Origin: Pseudomonas iridis
GTDB lineage: Bacteria; Pseudomonadota; Gammaproteobacteria; Pseudomonadales; Pseudomonadaceae
Direction: 5' to 3'
DNA: 64,000 bases
Assembly: GCF_017980685.1 (NCBI RefSeq)
Contig: NZ_JACXXO010000017.1
Location: 53,055 to 117,054 of the forward strand
Under the pieces are notes generated by a model. That model had not been told where the DNA came from and did no database searches. It saw only the letters and a list, made by a program, of their open reading frames with translations. Every line of letters begins with the position of its first letter. The first letter of the stretch is position 1. The position numbers were made by a program, and so were the translations under genes. This document shows, piece by piece, positions 1-8,742 of the stretch.

Positions 1-61
1 CTTTTGATCTTGCTTCTAAAATCAAAATCAAAAGATCGCAGCCTGCGGCAGCTCCTGCAGG
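1..61. repeat. REP-like palindrome (GTAGGAGCTGCCG type), partial
   Basis: The first 61 bases carry GATCGCAGCCTGCGGCAGCTCC and, before it, an A/T-rich loop with CTTTTGATCTTGC. The same palindromic family recurs at 5386, 13629, 42770 and 57279. The window edge cuts the left arm. Confidence 0.7.
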
Positions 62-74
62 GAAACTGTTAAAA

Positions 75-86
75 ACTCTTAAGAGT
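75..86. promoter_or_regulatory. 12-bp perfect palindrome upstream of rstA-like gene
   Basis: ACTCTTAAGAGT lies about 110 bp before the response regulator gene. The CTTAAG core resembles half-sites of OmpR/PmrA-type regulators. A role as autoregulatory site is only inferred from position. Confidence 0.25.
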
Positions 87-195
87 ATGAAACATCACCG
101 AAAACCGGCCCCGGCGGCCGGTTTTTGCTGCCCGCGATAAACGTCTTGCCCCTGAATGCCGCCATAATGCGGCCCATTTCACAGACGGTTGGCAG

Positions 196-912
196 ATGGT
201 CGTTATGGATAACCTGGGTTTTGGCAAAGTCCTGCTGGTGGAAGACGATGAGCGCCTCGCCACGCTGATCGCACACTTCCTCGAACAACATGGCTACGAG
301 GTGCGCACGGTGCATCGCGGTGATTTGGCCGTGGCGGCTTTTCTGGAGTTCAGACCCAAGGTCGTGGTGCTCGACCTGATGCTGCCGGGGCAGAGCGGTC
401 TGCATGTGTGCCGGGAAATACGCAGTGTGTCGGACACGCCGATTGTCATCCTGACGGCCAAGGAAGACGACCTCGATCATATTCTCGGCCTGGAGTCCGG
501 TGCCGATGACTACGTGATCAAACCGATCAAGCCGCCGGTGCTGCTGGCCCGATTGCGCGCCTTGCAGCGCCGGCAGGTGCCGGACAACAGTGTGGTGCAT
601 TTCCTCGAATTCGGTCAGTTGAGCATCGATCGCAGTTGTCGCGAAGTGCGATTGGCAGGCGAGATCATCGAACTGACCACCATGGAGTTCGAGCTGCTGT
701 GGCTGCTGGCCAGTGCCGCCGGCAATACGCTGTCGCGCGATGACATCCTCAATCGCATGCGCGGTATTGCCTTTGATGGGCTTAACCGCAGCGTCGACGT
801 GTACATCAGCAAGTTGCGCAACAAGCTCAAGGACAATCCCCGCGAACCGGTGTGCATCAAGACCGTGTGGGGCAAAGGTTATCTGTTCAATCCGTTTGCG
901 TGGGAGTTGTAG
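196..912 (+). CDS. rstA: RstA-type OmpR-family response regulator
   Basis: DNA-binding response regulator of 238 residues. The receiver domain (about residues 10-125) has the acidic pair in VEDDE, the phospho-acceptor Asp60 in VVLDLMLP, and the conserved Lys in VIKP. A winged-helix trans_reg_C domain follows. The C-terminus ends IKTVWGKGYLFNPFAWE, very like enterobacterial RstA. The stop codon abuts the kinase ATG at 913, so the two are co-translated. Start at 196 is taken as the longest ATG; ATG 205 is an alternative because no strong ribosome site separates them. It probably acts as activator or repressor of envelope or acid/ion stress genes, which is not shown here. Confidence 0.88.
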   Translation: MVVMDNLGFGKVLLVEDDERLATLIAHFLEQHGYEVRTVHRGDLAVAAFLEFRPKVVVLDLMLPGQSGLHVCREIRSVSDTPIVILTAKEDDLDHILGLESGADDYVIKPIKPPVLLARLRALQRRQVPDNSVVHFLEFGQLSIDRSCREVRLAGEIIELTTMEFELLWLLASAAGNTLSRDDILNRMRGIAFDGLNRSVDVYISKLRNKLKDNPREPVCIKTVWGKGYLFNPFAWEL

Positions 913-2199
913 ATGCTGCGGTTATTCCTCGGGCTGTTTCTGGTGATGACGGTCGGTCTGGTACTGGCGTTGCAGACTGTCGAACACACTTTCAACGCGT
1001 TGCTCGACAACCAGATGCAGGCCTACAACCGCGAGGCGGTGCGCGGTCAGGCGTGGTCATTGGTTGACCATTTGCGCGGACGCCAGGGCGCCGATCGTGA
1101 GCAGAAACTGGAGAGCTTGCGGCCGCATTACGGCCTGTCACTGAAACTAGTCGAGGCCGATCAACTGGCCCTGACGCCAGAGGAAAAAGCCCAGTTGGCG
1201 CAGAATGTGTTGGTGATCCGCGACAGCTACACCCAGTTCATCAGCAACATCGACGGCGGTTCGCAGGTGCTCAGCATCAAACTCCCGCCAGAACCGAGCC
1301 TGATGCCGTTCTACATCGCCGCGGCTTACGGGATGCTGGCGGTGTTGATCGGCATCGTCCTGTTTTTCTGGGTGCGCCCGCACTGGCGTGACCTGGAGAA
1401 GCTGCGTCTGGCGGCAGAGCGTTTTGGCGACAACGATCTGTCGGCACGCATTCAGTTGTCCAAACGCTCGAACATCCGCGATCTGGCCGAGCACTTCAAT
1501 TTGATGGCGGCGCGCATCGAAGGCCTGATCGCCAATCAGCGCGAACTGACCAACGCCGTCTCTCATGAGCTGCGCACGCCGATTGCGCGGCTGTCGTTCG
1601 AACTCGACCAGCTCAAGCAGTTGCCGGACGCCAGTCAGAACCGCGAGCTGATTGCCGACATGTACGCCGACCTTGGCGAGTTGGAGGAAATGGTTTCGGA
1701 ACTGCTCACTTACGCCAGCCTTGAGCGGGGGGCGACGGTGATCAAGCGCGAGAACATACAAGCGGCCAATTGGCTCGACAGCGTCGTCGGCAGCGTGGCG
1801 CTGGAGGCGGAAGCGGCGGGAGTGCAGTTGTTGATCGGCGAGTGCCGGCTCGACACGGTGCGCATCGAACCGCGCTTCATGGCGCGGGCGGTGATCAACC
1901 TGCTGCGCAATGCCATTCGCTATGCCGAGCAGCGCGTGGAAGTGACGCTGGTGCGCACCGGGGACTGTTACGAAGTGCAGGTCAACGACGACGGGCCCGG
2001 CGTGCCGGTGCATGGCCGGGAGAAGATTTTCGAACCGTTCTCGCGGCTGGATGCCAGCCGCGATCGGCGTACCGGTGGTTTTGGATTGGGGCTGGCGCTG
2101 GTGCGGCGGGTGTCGCAGTCCCATGGCGGACAGGTTGAAGTCGGCGATTCGCCGTGGGGTGGAGCATCGTTTCGGATGACGTGGGCGCATCTGGATTAA
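913..2199 (+). CDS. rstB: RstB-type sensor histidine kinase
   Basis: Inner-membrane sensor kinase, 428 residues. TM1 is residues 3-21, followed by a periplasmic loop of about 110 residues, TM2 about 134-154, and then HAMP. The H-box is NAVSHELRTP with His218, followed by the N box (NLLRNAIRYA) and the G boxes (DDGPGVP, GFGLGLALV). GGGAG sits 7 nt before the ATG. Immediately downstream of the response regulator, so it is its cognate kinase. The signal sensed is not deducible from the short periplasmic domain. Confidence 0.88.
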   Translation: MLRLFLGLFLVMTVGLVLALQTVEHTFNALLDNQMQAYNREAVRGQAWSLVDHLRGRQGADREQKLESLRPHYGLSLKLVEADQLALTPEEKAQLAQNVLVIRDSYTQFISNIDGGSQVLSIKLPPEPSLMPFYIAAAYGMLAVLIGIVLFFWVRPHWRDLEKLRLAAERFGDNDLSARIQLSKRSNIRDLAEHFNLMAARIEGLIANQRELTNAVSHELRTPIARLSFELDQLKQLPDASQNRELIADMYADLGELEEMVSELLTYASLERGATVIKRENIQAANWLDSVVGSVALEAEAAGVQLLIGECRLDTVRIEPRFMARAVINLLRNAIRYAEQRVEVTLVRTGDCYEVQVNDDGPGVPVHGREKIFEPFSRLDASRDRRTGGFGLGLALVRRVSQSHGGQVEVGDSPWGGASFRMTWAHLD

Positions 2200-2218
2200 T
2201 GCTGTTGGCTGTACTGGC

Positions 2219-2427
2219 CTTATCGCTGGCAAGCCAGCTCCCACAGGATTTGTGTTGCTCCCGGGATGAGCGCACACCACCGAACGTTGCAGAAGTGAGC
2301 CATTATTCAGCAGCTGTTACACCACACATCCCTGTGGGAGCTGGCTTGCCGGCGATGAGGCCGGCATCTGCAACATCGATGTCGACGGGTTCACCGCTAT
2401 CGCCGGCAAGCCAGCTCCCACAGGGGA
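2219..2427. repeat. Three REP elements
   Basis: Copies of the GTGGGAGCTGGCTTGCC family at about 2221-2247 (inverted), 2333-2365 (direct) and 2397-2425 (inverted) fill the 250-bp gap between the kinase gene and the next gene. No coding sequence is seen here. Confidence 0.85.
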
Positions 2428-2449
2428 TAAAGGCGACTTCCGAAAATAT

Positions 2450-2620
2450 TTATCGGGTCAGCCCGAGGCGTTCATGCCATTGGGCGATGGACTCTTCGGG
2501 GTAACGCTCGAATTGAATCTTGCGGCAGATCGAGCAATAGCAGCGTTGATAAGGGTAGGGGTGGGCACTGGTGAGGCTGAACGAAACCTCGCCGCAATGG
2601 CAGGAGCCTTCGAGGTGCAT
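2450..2620 (-). pseudogene. GFA-family (glutathione-dependent formaldehyde-activating-like) gene with internal deletion
   Basis: The 56-codon frame begins MHLEGSCHCGEVSF, keeps CYCSICRK, the first two zinc-binding segments of the GFA/Mss4-like fold, and then jumps directly to FERYPEESIAQWHERLG. In Pseudomonas homologues as I recall them (about 160 residues) that last segment is the extreme C-terminus, and about 100 residues including HFCxxCGS lie between. The reading frame is preserved across the junction, so a short peptide could still be made, but the fold cannot be complete. The start is the ATG at 2620. Confidence 0.65.
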
Positions 2621-2759
2621 GGGCGCTCTCCGATAGCAGGGTTGAACACTTGAGCCTAGATCATTCTGCCGGGTGCCTGCCGGTGTGATTCGACGCGTGC
2701 CCGCAGCGTCTAGCCCCTGTGTCCCCGCAATCCCATGGGGCGAGACTTCGGAACCCGGC

Positions 2760-3668
2760 ATGCAAGCGCTGTTGAACGAGATCCTTGACGCTGTCCGGCC
2801 GCTGATCGGGCAGGGCAAGGTGGCTGACTATATTCCCGCTCTCGGCACCGTGCCGGCCAATCAATTGGGCATCGCCGTGTACGGCAATGATGGCGAGATG
2901 TATTGCGCTGGCGACGCCGCAACGCCGTTTTCGGTGCAGAGTATTTCCAAGGTGTTCAGCCTGGTGCAGGCCATTGATCATTCTGGCGAAGCGATCTGGG
3001 AACGCCTTGGCCATGAGCCGTCCGGTCAGCCGTTCAACTCGCTGGTGCAGCTGGAATTCGAGCGCGGGCGCCCACGCAACCCGTTCATCAACGCTGGTGC
3101 GCTGGTGATCTGCGACATCAACCAGTCGCGTTTCGCCGCACCGACCCTGTCGATGCGTGACTTCGTCCGGCGTCTGTCGGGCAACCCGCAGATCATGATC
3201 GACGGCAAAGTCGCCGACTCCGAATATCAGCATCGCGCGCGCAATGCGGCGATGGCTTACCTGATGCAGTCCTTCGGCAATTTCCACAACGACGTCGAAG
3301 CGGTGCTGCGCAGTTACTTCAGCCACTGCGCCCTGCGCATGAACTGCATCGATCTGGCCCGAGCGTTTTGCTTCCTGGCCAATGACGGTTATTGCAAACA
3401 CAGCGGTGAACAGATTCTGACTCGGCGTCAGACTCAGCAGGTCAACTCGATCATGGCCACCAGTGGTCTGTACGACGAGGCGGGCAACTTCGCCTATCGC
3501 GTCGGTCTGCCGGGGAAAAGCGGCGTCGGCGGCGGGATCGTCGCGGTAGTGCCGGGGCAATTCACGGTGTGCGTGTGGTCGCCAGAGCTGAATGCCGCGG
3601 GCAATTCGCTGGCGGGGATGGCGGCGCTGGAGATGCTCAGTTCGCGGATTGGCTGGTCGGTGTTTTAA
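2760..3668 (+). CDS. glsB: Glutaminase
   Basis: Serine-dependent glutaminase of 302 residues, hydrolysing L-glutamine to glutamate and ammonia in the cytoplasm. The beta-lactamase-like catalytic motif SxxK is Ser61-Lys64 (SISK). Other family blocks are PFINAGAL, YCKHSGE and GKSGVGGGI. Length matches the bacterial family (302-308). The ATG at 2760 is chosen because it gives the family N-terminus. A longer frame runs back to 2673 but its extra residues do not look like protein. It stands alone between REP clusters. Confidence 0.95.
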   Translation: MQALLNEILDAVRPLIGQGKVADYIPALGTVPANQLGIAVYGNDGEMYCAGDAATPFSVQSISKVFSLVQAIDHSGEAIWERLGHEPSGQPFNSLVQLEFERGRPRNPFINAGALVICDINQSRFAAPTLSMRDFVRRLSGNPQIMIDGKVADSEYQHRARNAAMAYLMQSFGNFHNDVEAVLRSYFSHCALRMNCIDLARAFCFLANDGYCKHSGEQILTRRQTQQVNSIMATSGLYDEAGNFAYRVGLPGKSGVGGGIVAVVPGQFTVCVWSPELNAAGNSLAGMAALEMLSSRIGWSVF

Positions 3669-3695
3669 CCCTATAGCACGAACGCTGAAAAAAAC

Positions 3696-3787
3696 TGTGG
3701 GAGCTGGCTTGCCAGCGATGGCGGCGGATCAGGCAACATCAATTTTGAATGTGTCGGCCTCATCGCTGGCAAGCCGGCGCCCACAGG
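3696..3787. repeat. Inverted REP pair
   Basis: Two GTGGGAGCTGGCTTGCC-type REPs face each other (3696-3728 and about 3758-3787) with a 30-bp spacer, forming a BIME-like hairpin after the glutaminase gene. Confidence 0.85.
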
Positions 3788-3869
3788 GTTGGTCATGTTT
3801 GCAGAAGGTGTATTTCAGCGAAGAATCCTATACATTTTCCGACCGCCCTCTGCATGGTGAATCCGCTTC

Positions 3870-5372
3870 ATGTCTCTTGCGCTCGAACGTCTAGTCGCTG
3901 GCACGCCGATCCCTTTCGCTGGTAACCGCGTCACCGTGGTCAGCCCCGAACTGGCTGCGCGTTTTCAGCCCGGTGACCACCTTTTGGTGGAGCAGGTGAG
4001 TGGCGAGTTATTGCTGATTCCGGTGGTGGATCAACAAGCGGCCTCGATCGCGATCGAGCGCGCGGCTGCGGCGTTTAGCGCATTGTCGGCGGTGTCGGAC
4101 GAGGCGATCAGCCGATTTTTCGATCTGTTCGCGCAACGTCTGGAAACCGCCGAATGCTGGGCGCAGATCGAAGCCGCCAACCTCACCGATATCGAGCGTG
4201 CCAAGGCTCGCGGGCGCTCCACCACACGGCTGCTCGCCGATGAGCGCATGCGCCGCGACATGATTGCCGGTCTGCGGGCCTGGCGTGATGCGCCGCCGAC
4301 GCGCGGCAAAGTCATCAGCAGCGTCGAGCACGACGGCTGGAAGGTCGAGCAAGTGGTTTCGCCGCTGGGGATTGTCGCGTTTGTCTTCGAAGGTCGACCG
4401 AATGTATTTGCCGATGCTGCCGGGGTACTGCGCACCGGCAACACTGCGGTGCTGCGCATTGGCAGTGATGCGTTGGGCACGGCGCAAGCCATCGTCACTC
4501 ACGCTTTGAACCCGGCGCTGGCGGTGGCCGGTCTTCCGGCCGGGGCTGTGTCGTTGGTGGAGAGCGTCAATCACGCAGCCGGTTGGGCGATGTTTGCCGA
4601 TCGGCGCCTGTCGCTGGCGGTGGCTCGCGGATCGGGACGTGCGGTCAGTCAGTTGGGCAGCATTGCGCAGCAGGCGGGGACTGCGGTCAGCCTACATGGC
4701 ACCGGCGGTGCGTGGTTGGTTGCCGATCGAGACGCTGACGCTCAGCGCTTCGCGGCAGTGGTGCGCAACTCGCTGGATCGCAAGGTCTGCAACACCCTGA
4801 ATGTCTGCCTGATTCAGCGCGAACGTGCTGCTGAACTGGTGCCGCTGTTCCTTGATGCGTTGCAACAGGCCGGCAACGCACGCGGGCAGGGCTGCAAGTT
4901 GCACATCGTCGAAGGCAGTGAAAACTGCCTGCCGACCGAATGGCAGAACGCGACGGTGCAGGTTTATCGCGCCGAGGGTTATCAGACTGAAGCACTGGCC
5001 GAACCACTGGCGGAATCTGCGTTGGGCCGCGAGTGGGAATGGGAGGAAACGCCGGAAGTCAGCCTGATGATCGTTGAAGATCTGGATCAGGCGATTGCGC
5101 TGTTCAACCGTTATAGCCCGCAATTCACCGTGTCGCTGATCAGTGAAAGTGCGCAGGTTCAGGAGCGTTTTTACAACGCAGTCAACGCGCCGTTCGTGGG
5201 CAACGGCATCACCCGTTGGGTCGATGGCCAATACGCCCTGAACAAGCCGGAACTGGGGCTTTCGAACTGGGAGAGCGGGCGGTTGTTTGCGCGCAGTGCG
5301 ATCCTTTCGGGGGATGGGGTGTTTACCGTGCGCAGTCGCATGACTCAAATTGATCTCACCGTAAAACGCTGA
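3870..5372 (+). CDS. Aldehyde dehydrogenase related to glutamate-5-semialdehyde dehydrogenase (ProA-like paralogue)
   Basis: NAD(P)-dependent aldehyde dehydrogenase superfamily, 500 residues. The segment SPLGIVAFVFEGRPNVFADA is the ProA signature (gamma-glutamyl phosphate reductase). The probable catalytic residue is Cys307 in RKVCNTLNVC. About 80 extra residues at the N-terminus make it longer than housekeeping ProA (about 420). No proB neighbour is present, so it is more likely a paralogue acting on another phosphoryl or semialdehyde substrate than the biosynthetic enzyme. The start ATG 3870 lacks a strong ribosome site. Confidence 0.75.
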   Translation: MSLALERLVAGTPIPFAGNRVTVVSPELAARFQPGDHLLVEQVSGELLLIPVVDQQAASIAIERAAAAFSALSAVSDEAISRFFDLFAQRLETAECWAQIEAANLTDIERAKARGRSTTRLLADERMRRDMIAGLRAWRDAPPTRGKVISSVEHDGWKVEQVVSPLGIVAFVFEGRPNVFADAAGVLRTGNTAVLRIGSDALGTAQAIVTHALNPALAVAGLPAGAVSLVESVNHAAGWAMFADRRLSLAVARGSGRAVSQLGSIAQQAGTAVSLHGTGGAWLVADRDADAQRFAAVVRNSLDRKVCNTLNVCLIQRERAAELVPLFLDALQQAGNARGQGCKLHIVEGSENCLPTEWQNATVQVYRAEGYQTEALAEPLAESALGREWEWEETPEVSLMIVEDLDQAIALFNRYSPQFTVSLISESAQVQERFYNAVNAPFVGNGITRWVDGQYALNKPELGLSNWESGRLFARSAILSGDGVFTVRSRMTQIDLTVKR

Positions 5373-5385
5373 ACGGCATACCTTG

Positions 5386-5472
5386 TGTAGGAGCTGCCGC
5401 AGGCTGCGATCTTTTGATTTTGGTTTTTTAAAAGCAAGATCAAACGATCGCAGTCTTCGGCAGCTCCTACAG
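5386..5472. repeat. REP-like palindrome
   Basis: TGTAGGAGCTGCCGCAGGCTGCG with its inverted copy ending GCAGCTCCTACAGG forms a long hairpin between convergent genes. It could also act as a bidirectional terminator. Confidence 0.8.
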
Positions 5473-5480
5473 GCGTCTAT

Positions 5481-6134
5481 TCAGGCAGCGGCTTTTGCTT
5501 GAACTGCGCAAACTGCCGGTTGCTCGGCCAGCGGTACAAAGGTGCGGCGGTCCGACGACAACGCATCAATCGAGCCAGTCTCGATGTCGTACACCCAGCC
5601 ATGCAAATTCAGCAGGCCTTTCTCCTGCGCCAGGCGCACACTCGGATGGGTCTGGATATTCGCCAGTTGCGCGATCACGTTTTCGCGCACCATCGAACTC
5701 AATTTCGCCGCGTCACTGGCATGCGGCCGCGCCTCATTCACCACTTTCGCCGACTCGGCATGCTGCAGCCAACCGCTGACGGCGGGCAGGTGATCCATGC
5801 ATTTGCACTGGGCAATCGCCGTCATCGCACCGCAGTCAGAATGGCCGCAGATCAAAATGTCGGTGACGCCGAGCACCGCCACGGCGTATTCCACCGTCGC
5901 CGAAACCCCACCCGGATGCGGGCTGTAGGACGGCACGATATTGCCGGCATTGCGGATCACAAACAGTTCGCCGGGTTCTTGCTGGGTCAGCAGTTCCGGC
6001 ACGACACGGCTGTCGGAACAGGTGATGAATAATGTGCCGGGCTGTTGGGTGGTCGCCAGGTGTTTGAACAGTTCGGTGCGTTGCGGGAAGGCTTCGTTCT
6101 GGAACTTCAGGAAACCGTCGATCAGGGCTTTCAT
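5481..6134 (-). CDS. cynT: Beta-class carbonic anhydrase of the cyanate locus
   Basis: Interconverts CO2 and bicarbonate; cyanase consumes bicarbonate, so the enzyme replenishes it. Zinc ligands are Cys39 (CSDSR), His98 and Cys101 (GHSDC), with the Asp41/Arg43 dyad, all canonical for beta-CA. 217 residues, a normal length. The second ATG (6134) is preferred because GAGG lies 8 nt upstream; the ATG at 6140 is too close. It is downstream of cynS on the same strand, separated by 60 bp, so co-transcription is likely. Confidence 0.92.
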   Translation of the reverse strand: MKALIDGFLKFQNEAFPQRTELFKHLATTQQPGTLFITCSDSRVVPELLTQQEPGELFVIRNAGNIVPSYSPHPGGVSATVEYAVAVLGVTDILICGHSDCGAMTAIAQCKCMDHLPAVSGWLQHAESAKVVNEARPHASDAAKLSSMVRENVIAQLANIQTHPSVRLAQEKGLLNLHGWVYDIETGSIDALSSDRRTFVPLAEQPAVCAVQAKAAA

Positions 6135-6194
6135 GTGCATGTCCTCTTCAATGGAGATCGGTGGGCCCGCACGCGAGGTGCGGGCCGGGGCGCA

Positions 6195-6662
6195 TCAGAA
6201 CGGACGCAGGGGCAGGAACTTGCCGTCGAGGGTGACCACGGCGCGGGAACCGCCTTCCGGGTCTTCGACTTTCTTGATGTCCAGTTTGAAGTTGATCGCG
6301 CTGATGATGCCGTCGCCGAATTGCTCATGAACCAGGGCTTTGAGGGTGGTGCCGTAGATCTGGATCATCTCGTGGAAACGGTAGATGGTCGGATCGGTCG
6401 GCACACCGCTGAGGCTGCCGCGCAGCGGGATGATTTGCATCGCCGATACATCGGCTGCATCCAGCTCGAGTTTGTCGCCGACCACTTGGGCAGCGTTTTC
6501 CGGCAGTGGATGCTGGCCGAGCAGGGCGGCGGTGACGAACGCCAGGCTCAGGCCGGTACCGTCGGTGAGATCCTGCCACGACAGATTTTTGCGTGCCTTG
6601 GCGTCGAGAATGCGGGTGGTCAGGGCCAGGCTGGTGTCGTTGTAGGCGTGGGACTGTTGCAT
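6195..6662 (-). CDS. cynS: Cyanate hydratase (cyanase)
   Basis: Converts cyanate plus bicarbonate to ammonia and CO2 via carbamate. At 155 residues it is one shorter than the E. coli enzyme. Catalytic residues align as Arg95, Glu98 (YRFHE) and Ser121 (GIISAINF). An N-terminal helical domain resembling a POU/HTH fold occupies residues 1-80. The start at ATG 6662 gives the conserved N-terminus. It is divergent from cynR and upstream of cynT. Confidence 0.97.
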   Translation of the reverse strand: MQQSHAYNDTSLALTTRILDAKARKNLSWQDLTDGTGLSLAFVTAALLGQHPLPENAAQVVGDKLELDAADVSAMQIIPLRGSLSGVPTDPTIYRFHEMIQIYGTTLKALVHEQFGDGIISAINFKLDIKKVEDPEGGSRAVVTLDGKFLPLRPF

Positions 6663-6745
6663 GGTGTCACTCCTTTCAGGGGTTGGCTTGCTGTGTGGGA
6701 TTGATCTTCTGCCGATTGGCCCATAGCGTCCAAGACCCATATACA

Positions 6746-6756
6746 ATGCTTTGCAT
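6746..6756. promoter_or_regulatory. Candidate CynR operator
   Basis: The palindrome ATGCTTTGCAT lies in the 120-bp divergent region between cynS and cynR. LysR regulators bind T-N11-A dyads in this position, so it is the best candidate for the CynR site. Inference from placement and symmetry. Confidence 0.4.
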
Positions 6757-6783
6757 AAGCCCTGCCTATAGATGGTCTGCCCG

Positions 6784-7671
6784 ATGCTGTTAAGACATTT
6801 GCGTTATCTGCTCGCCGTTGCCGATCACGGCGGCTTCACCCGCGCTGCTGAAGCGCTGCATGTGTCACAGCCGACGCTGTCACAACAGATTCGCCAGCTC
6901 GAGGAAACCCTGGGGGTGAACCTGTTTGATCGCACCTCACGATCGGTCAAGCCGACCGATGCCGGCGAGGCCTATATCGAATGCGCGCGGCGGGTGCTGG
7001 TGGAGCTGGAGGCGGGCAAGCGGGCGCTGCATGACGTGAAGGATCTGTCGCGTGGCACCTTGCGTCTGGCCATGACGCCGACGTTCATGGCGTATCTGGT
7101 CGGGCCGCTGGTACGCGACTACATGGCGCGATTTCCGGGGATTCATCTGGAAATTTTCGAGTTGTCGATGGATGACATTGAGGCGGGGCTGGCGGATGAC
7201 TCTCTGGATATCGCCATTGCCTTCACCCCGGTGCGCAATGTGGATATCGAATGTATTCCGGCGTTCACCGAAGCTTTGGGAATCATGGTCGGGCGCGAGC
7301 ACCCGTTGTACGACAGCACGTTGAGGCTGACACCGGATGACATCGCACAGCTGGATTTTGCCTTGCTGGCGCCTGACTACATCACGCGCTTATCGGTGGA
7401 TGAGTATTTCCGTCAGCACGGCATCACGCCCAAGGTGCGTATTGAAGTGAATTCGGTCAGTACGCTGCTGGAGGTGGTGCGCCATTCGCCGACTGCGACG
7501 ATGTTGCCGGAGGCGATTGCGACTGAGGATCGCGCCTTGCGCAGGCTGCGGGTAGAAAGCGAAGCGCCGCAGCGAGGGGCGGCGTTGTTGCGGCGCAGGA
7601 ATAATTATCACAGTGCGGCGGCGGAGGCGTTTGTGGAACTGGTGTTGAGCATGGGAAGCCCCTCACCCTAA
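6784..7671 (+). CDS. cynR: LysR-family regulator of the cyanate operon
   Basis: Transcription factor with an N-terminal winged helix (residues 1-60; FTRAAEALHVSQPTLSQQI is the recognition region) and a periplasmic-binding-like effector domain. The N-terminus MLLRHLRYLLAVADHGGF matches E. coli CynR closely, so ATG 6784 is chosen over ATG 6772. It is divergently transcribed from cynS, the arrangement expected for a cyanate-responsive activator. Confidence 0.87.
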   Translation: MLLRHLRYLLAVADHGGFTRAAEALHVSQPTLSQQIRQLEETLGVNLFDRTSRSVKPTDAGEAYIECARRVLVELEAGKRALHDVKDLSRGTLRLAMTPTFMAYLVGPLVRDYMARFPGIHLEIFELSMDDIEAGLADDSLDIAIAFTPVRNVDIECIPAFTEALGIMVGREHPLYDSTLRLTPDDIAQLDFALLAPDYITRLSVDEYFRQHGITPKVRIEVNSVSTLLEVVRHSPTATMLPEAIATEDRALRRLRVESEAPQRGAALLRRRNNYHSAAAEAFVELVLSMGSPSP

Positions 7672-7810
7672 CCCTCTCCCGTAGGGAGAGGGGACTGACC
7701 GAGGTGTTTGTAGCTCATGCGCCGACCTGAGATATTCAAGTTTAATGTAGATCAAACGAACAACGGCGATCGACTCCCTCTACCTCCGGGAGAGGGCTGG
7801 GGTGAGGGGA
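7659..7810. repeat. Inverted repeat pair (CCCTCACCCTAACCCTCTCCC type)
   Basis: Copies at 7659-7692 and 7771-7810 are inverted relative to each other. The first overlaps the last codons of cynR. A single related copy is at 11373-11407. Confidence 0.75.
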
Positions 7811-7847
7811 TAGATTGAACTAACACTACAAAGCTCACGCCACACGC

Positions 7848-7882
7848 AAAAAAGGGCCTGCTCCATCGCTGGAAGCAGGCCC
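7848..7882 (-). terminator. Rho-independent terminator of the 7904-8233 gene
   Basis: A GGGCCTGCT / AGCAGGCCC stem with a short loop is followed on the minus strand by six T residues, 22 bp past the stop codon at 7904. Confidence 0.8.
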
Positions 7883-7903
7883 TCTTGTTATTTAAGTTGT
7901 AAA

Positions 7904-8233
7904 TCAGCAGAACCGATCAATCACCCGAACTTCATTCTTGTTCTGCATCGAGTCCCACGCCTGTTTCAGCGTCTGCAGAACATTACCGATGAAGTCCTTG
8001 TCGGCCGCGGCTTTTTTGCCGACATAACCTTGGCCGCGGCGGTACATCTTCAGGCGGGCCAGCAGGTTCTGATTGTTGCGGTCGAACTCTTCTTCGCCAG
8101 CGTGGGGCGTCAGGCAGTCGATATGCACCTGGCCCGATTTGCTGATCCAGAGAATATGGCTGTCGAGGCTGTCTTTTTGCGCAGCGAACATACGAGCCAA
8201 TTCTTCGACAGTAGGTTGATTGTTCAGATTCAT
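7904..8233 (-). CDS. Conserved hypothetical protein
   Basis: 109 residues, hydrophilic, no signal peptide or membrane segment. Recognisable blocks are PTVEELARMFAAQKDSLDSH, a beta-like stretch ILWISKSGQVHIDCL and a basic end with VRVIDRF. I know it only as a protein typical of Pseudomonas genomes, without assigned function. It has its own terminator, so it is probably monocistronic. Confidence 0.7.
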   Translation of the reverse strand: MNLNNQPTVEELARMFAAQKDSLDSHILWISKSGQVHIDCLTPHAGEEEFDRNNQNLLARLKMYRRGQGYVGKKAAADKDFIGNVLQTLKQAWDSMQNKNEVRVIDRFC

Positions 8234-8265
8234 GATTTTGCCCCTTGACCAGTTTGGTGATCTTT

Positions 8266-8712
8266 CTAAGTTGATTCGCTAATACAGGTAGCCCATCGGT
8301 TAGTTGATCCCTGGCACCGAAACCAGGACGTCAGCGGTCGCCCGTTTGAAATACGGGGTCGTGCATCTGTTGCATGTAGTCGTGTTGAATAACTGCTACG
8401 CGATAGCGTCACAACGAGGAGAAGCAGCGAAAACCGGGAGGCCCTTGTCGACGTTTTCAGGGTCGACCACAAGCGTCTTGAGAATTTTCGCCAGCGCTTC
8501 TCGTCCTTGTACTGGACGTTCAGGCCAGGTCAGCTTCTTCAATCTGCCTTGTGGGCAGCGTGTATCCGGAAAAAACAACTCGGCGGTCAGACGAGTTTGC
8601 TCAAGCGTGTTACCCGTGTTCCCGATCGGGGAACGTCTTCATCATGCAAAAGCAAAACGACGCCGTCAACGGTTTTGTAGTGATTATTTTTGAGCACTAC
8701 ATATTGTCGGAC
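8266..8712 (-). pseudogene. Possible remnant of a decayed gene
   Basis: This 500-bp gap has no intact gene. On the minus strand one frame reads QYVVLKNNHYKTVDGVVLLL and stops near 8595. A second frame overlapping its end reads TRLTAELFFPDTRC and later LKKLTWPERP...LVVDPENVDKGLPVF, stopping at 8396. Both look protein-like, neither has a good start, and they would join with a single frameshift. I read this as a broken gene of unknown function. Confidence 0.3.
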
Positions 8713-8742
8713 AAAGCTGTTTTGGAATGAGAACGGATCCGT

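Noticed and set aside
1147..2280. Minus-strand 377-codon frame opposite the sensor kinase
   Set aside because: Antisense of a well-supported kinase gene and rich in His/Arg/Gln typical of GC-rich shadow frames.
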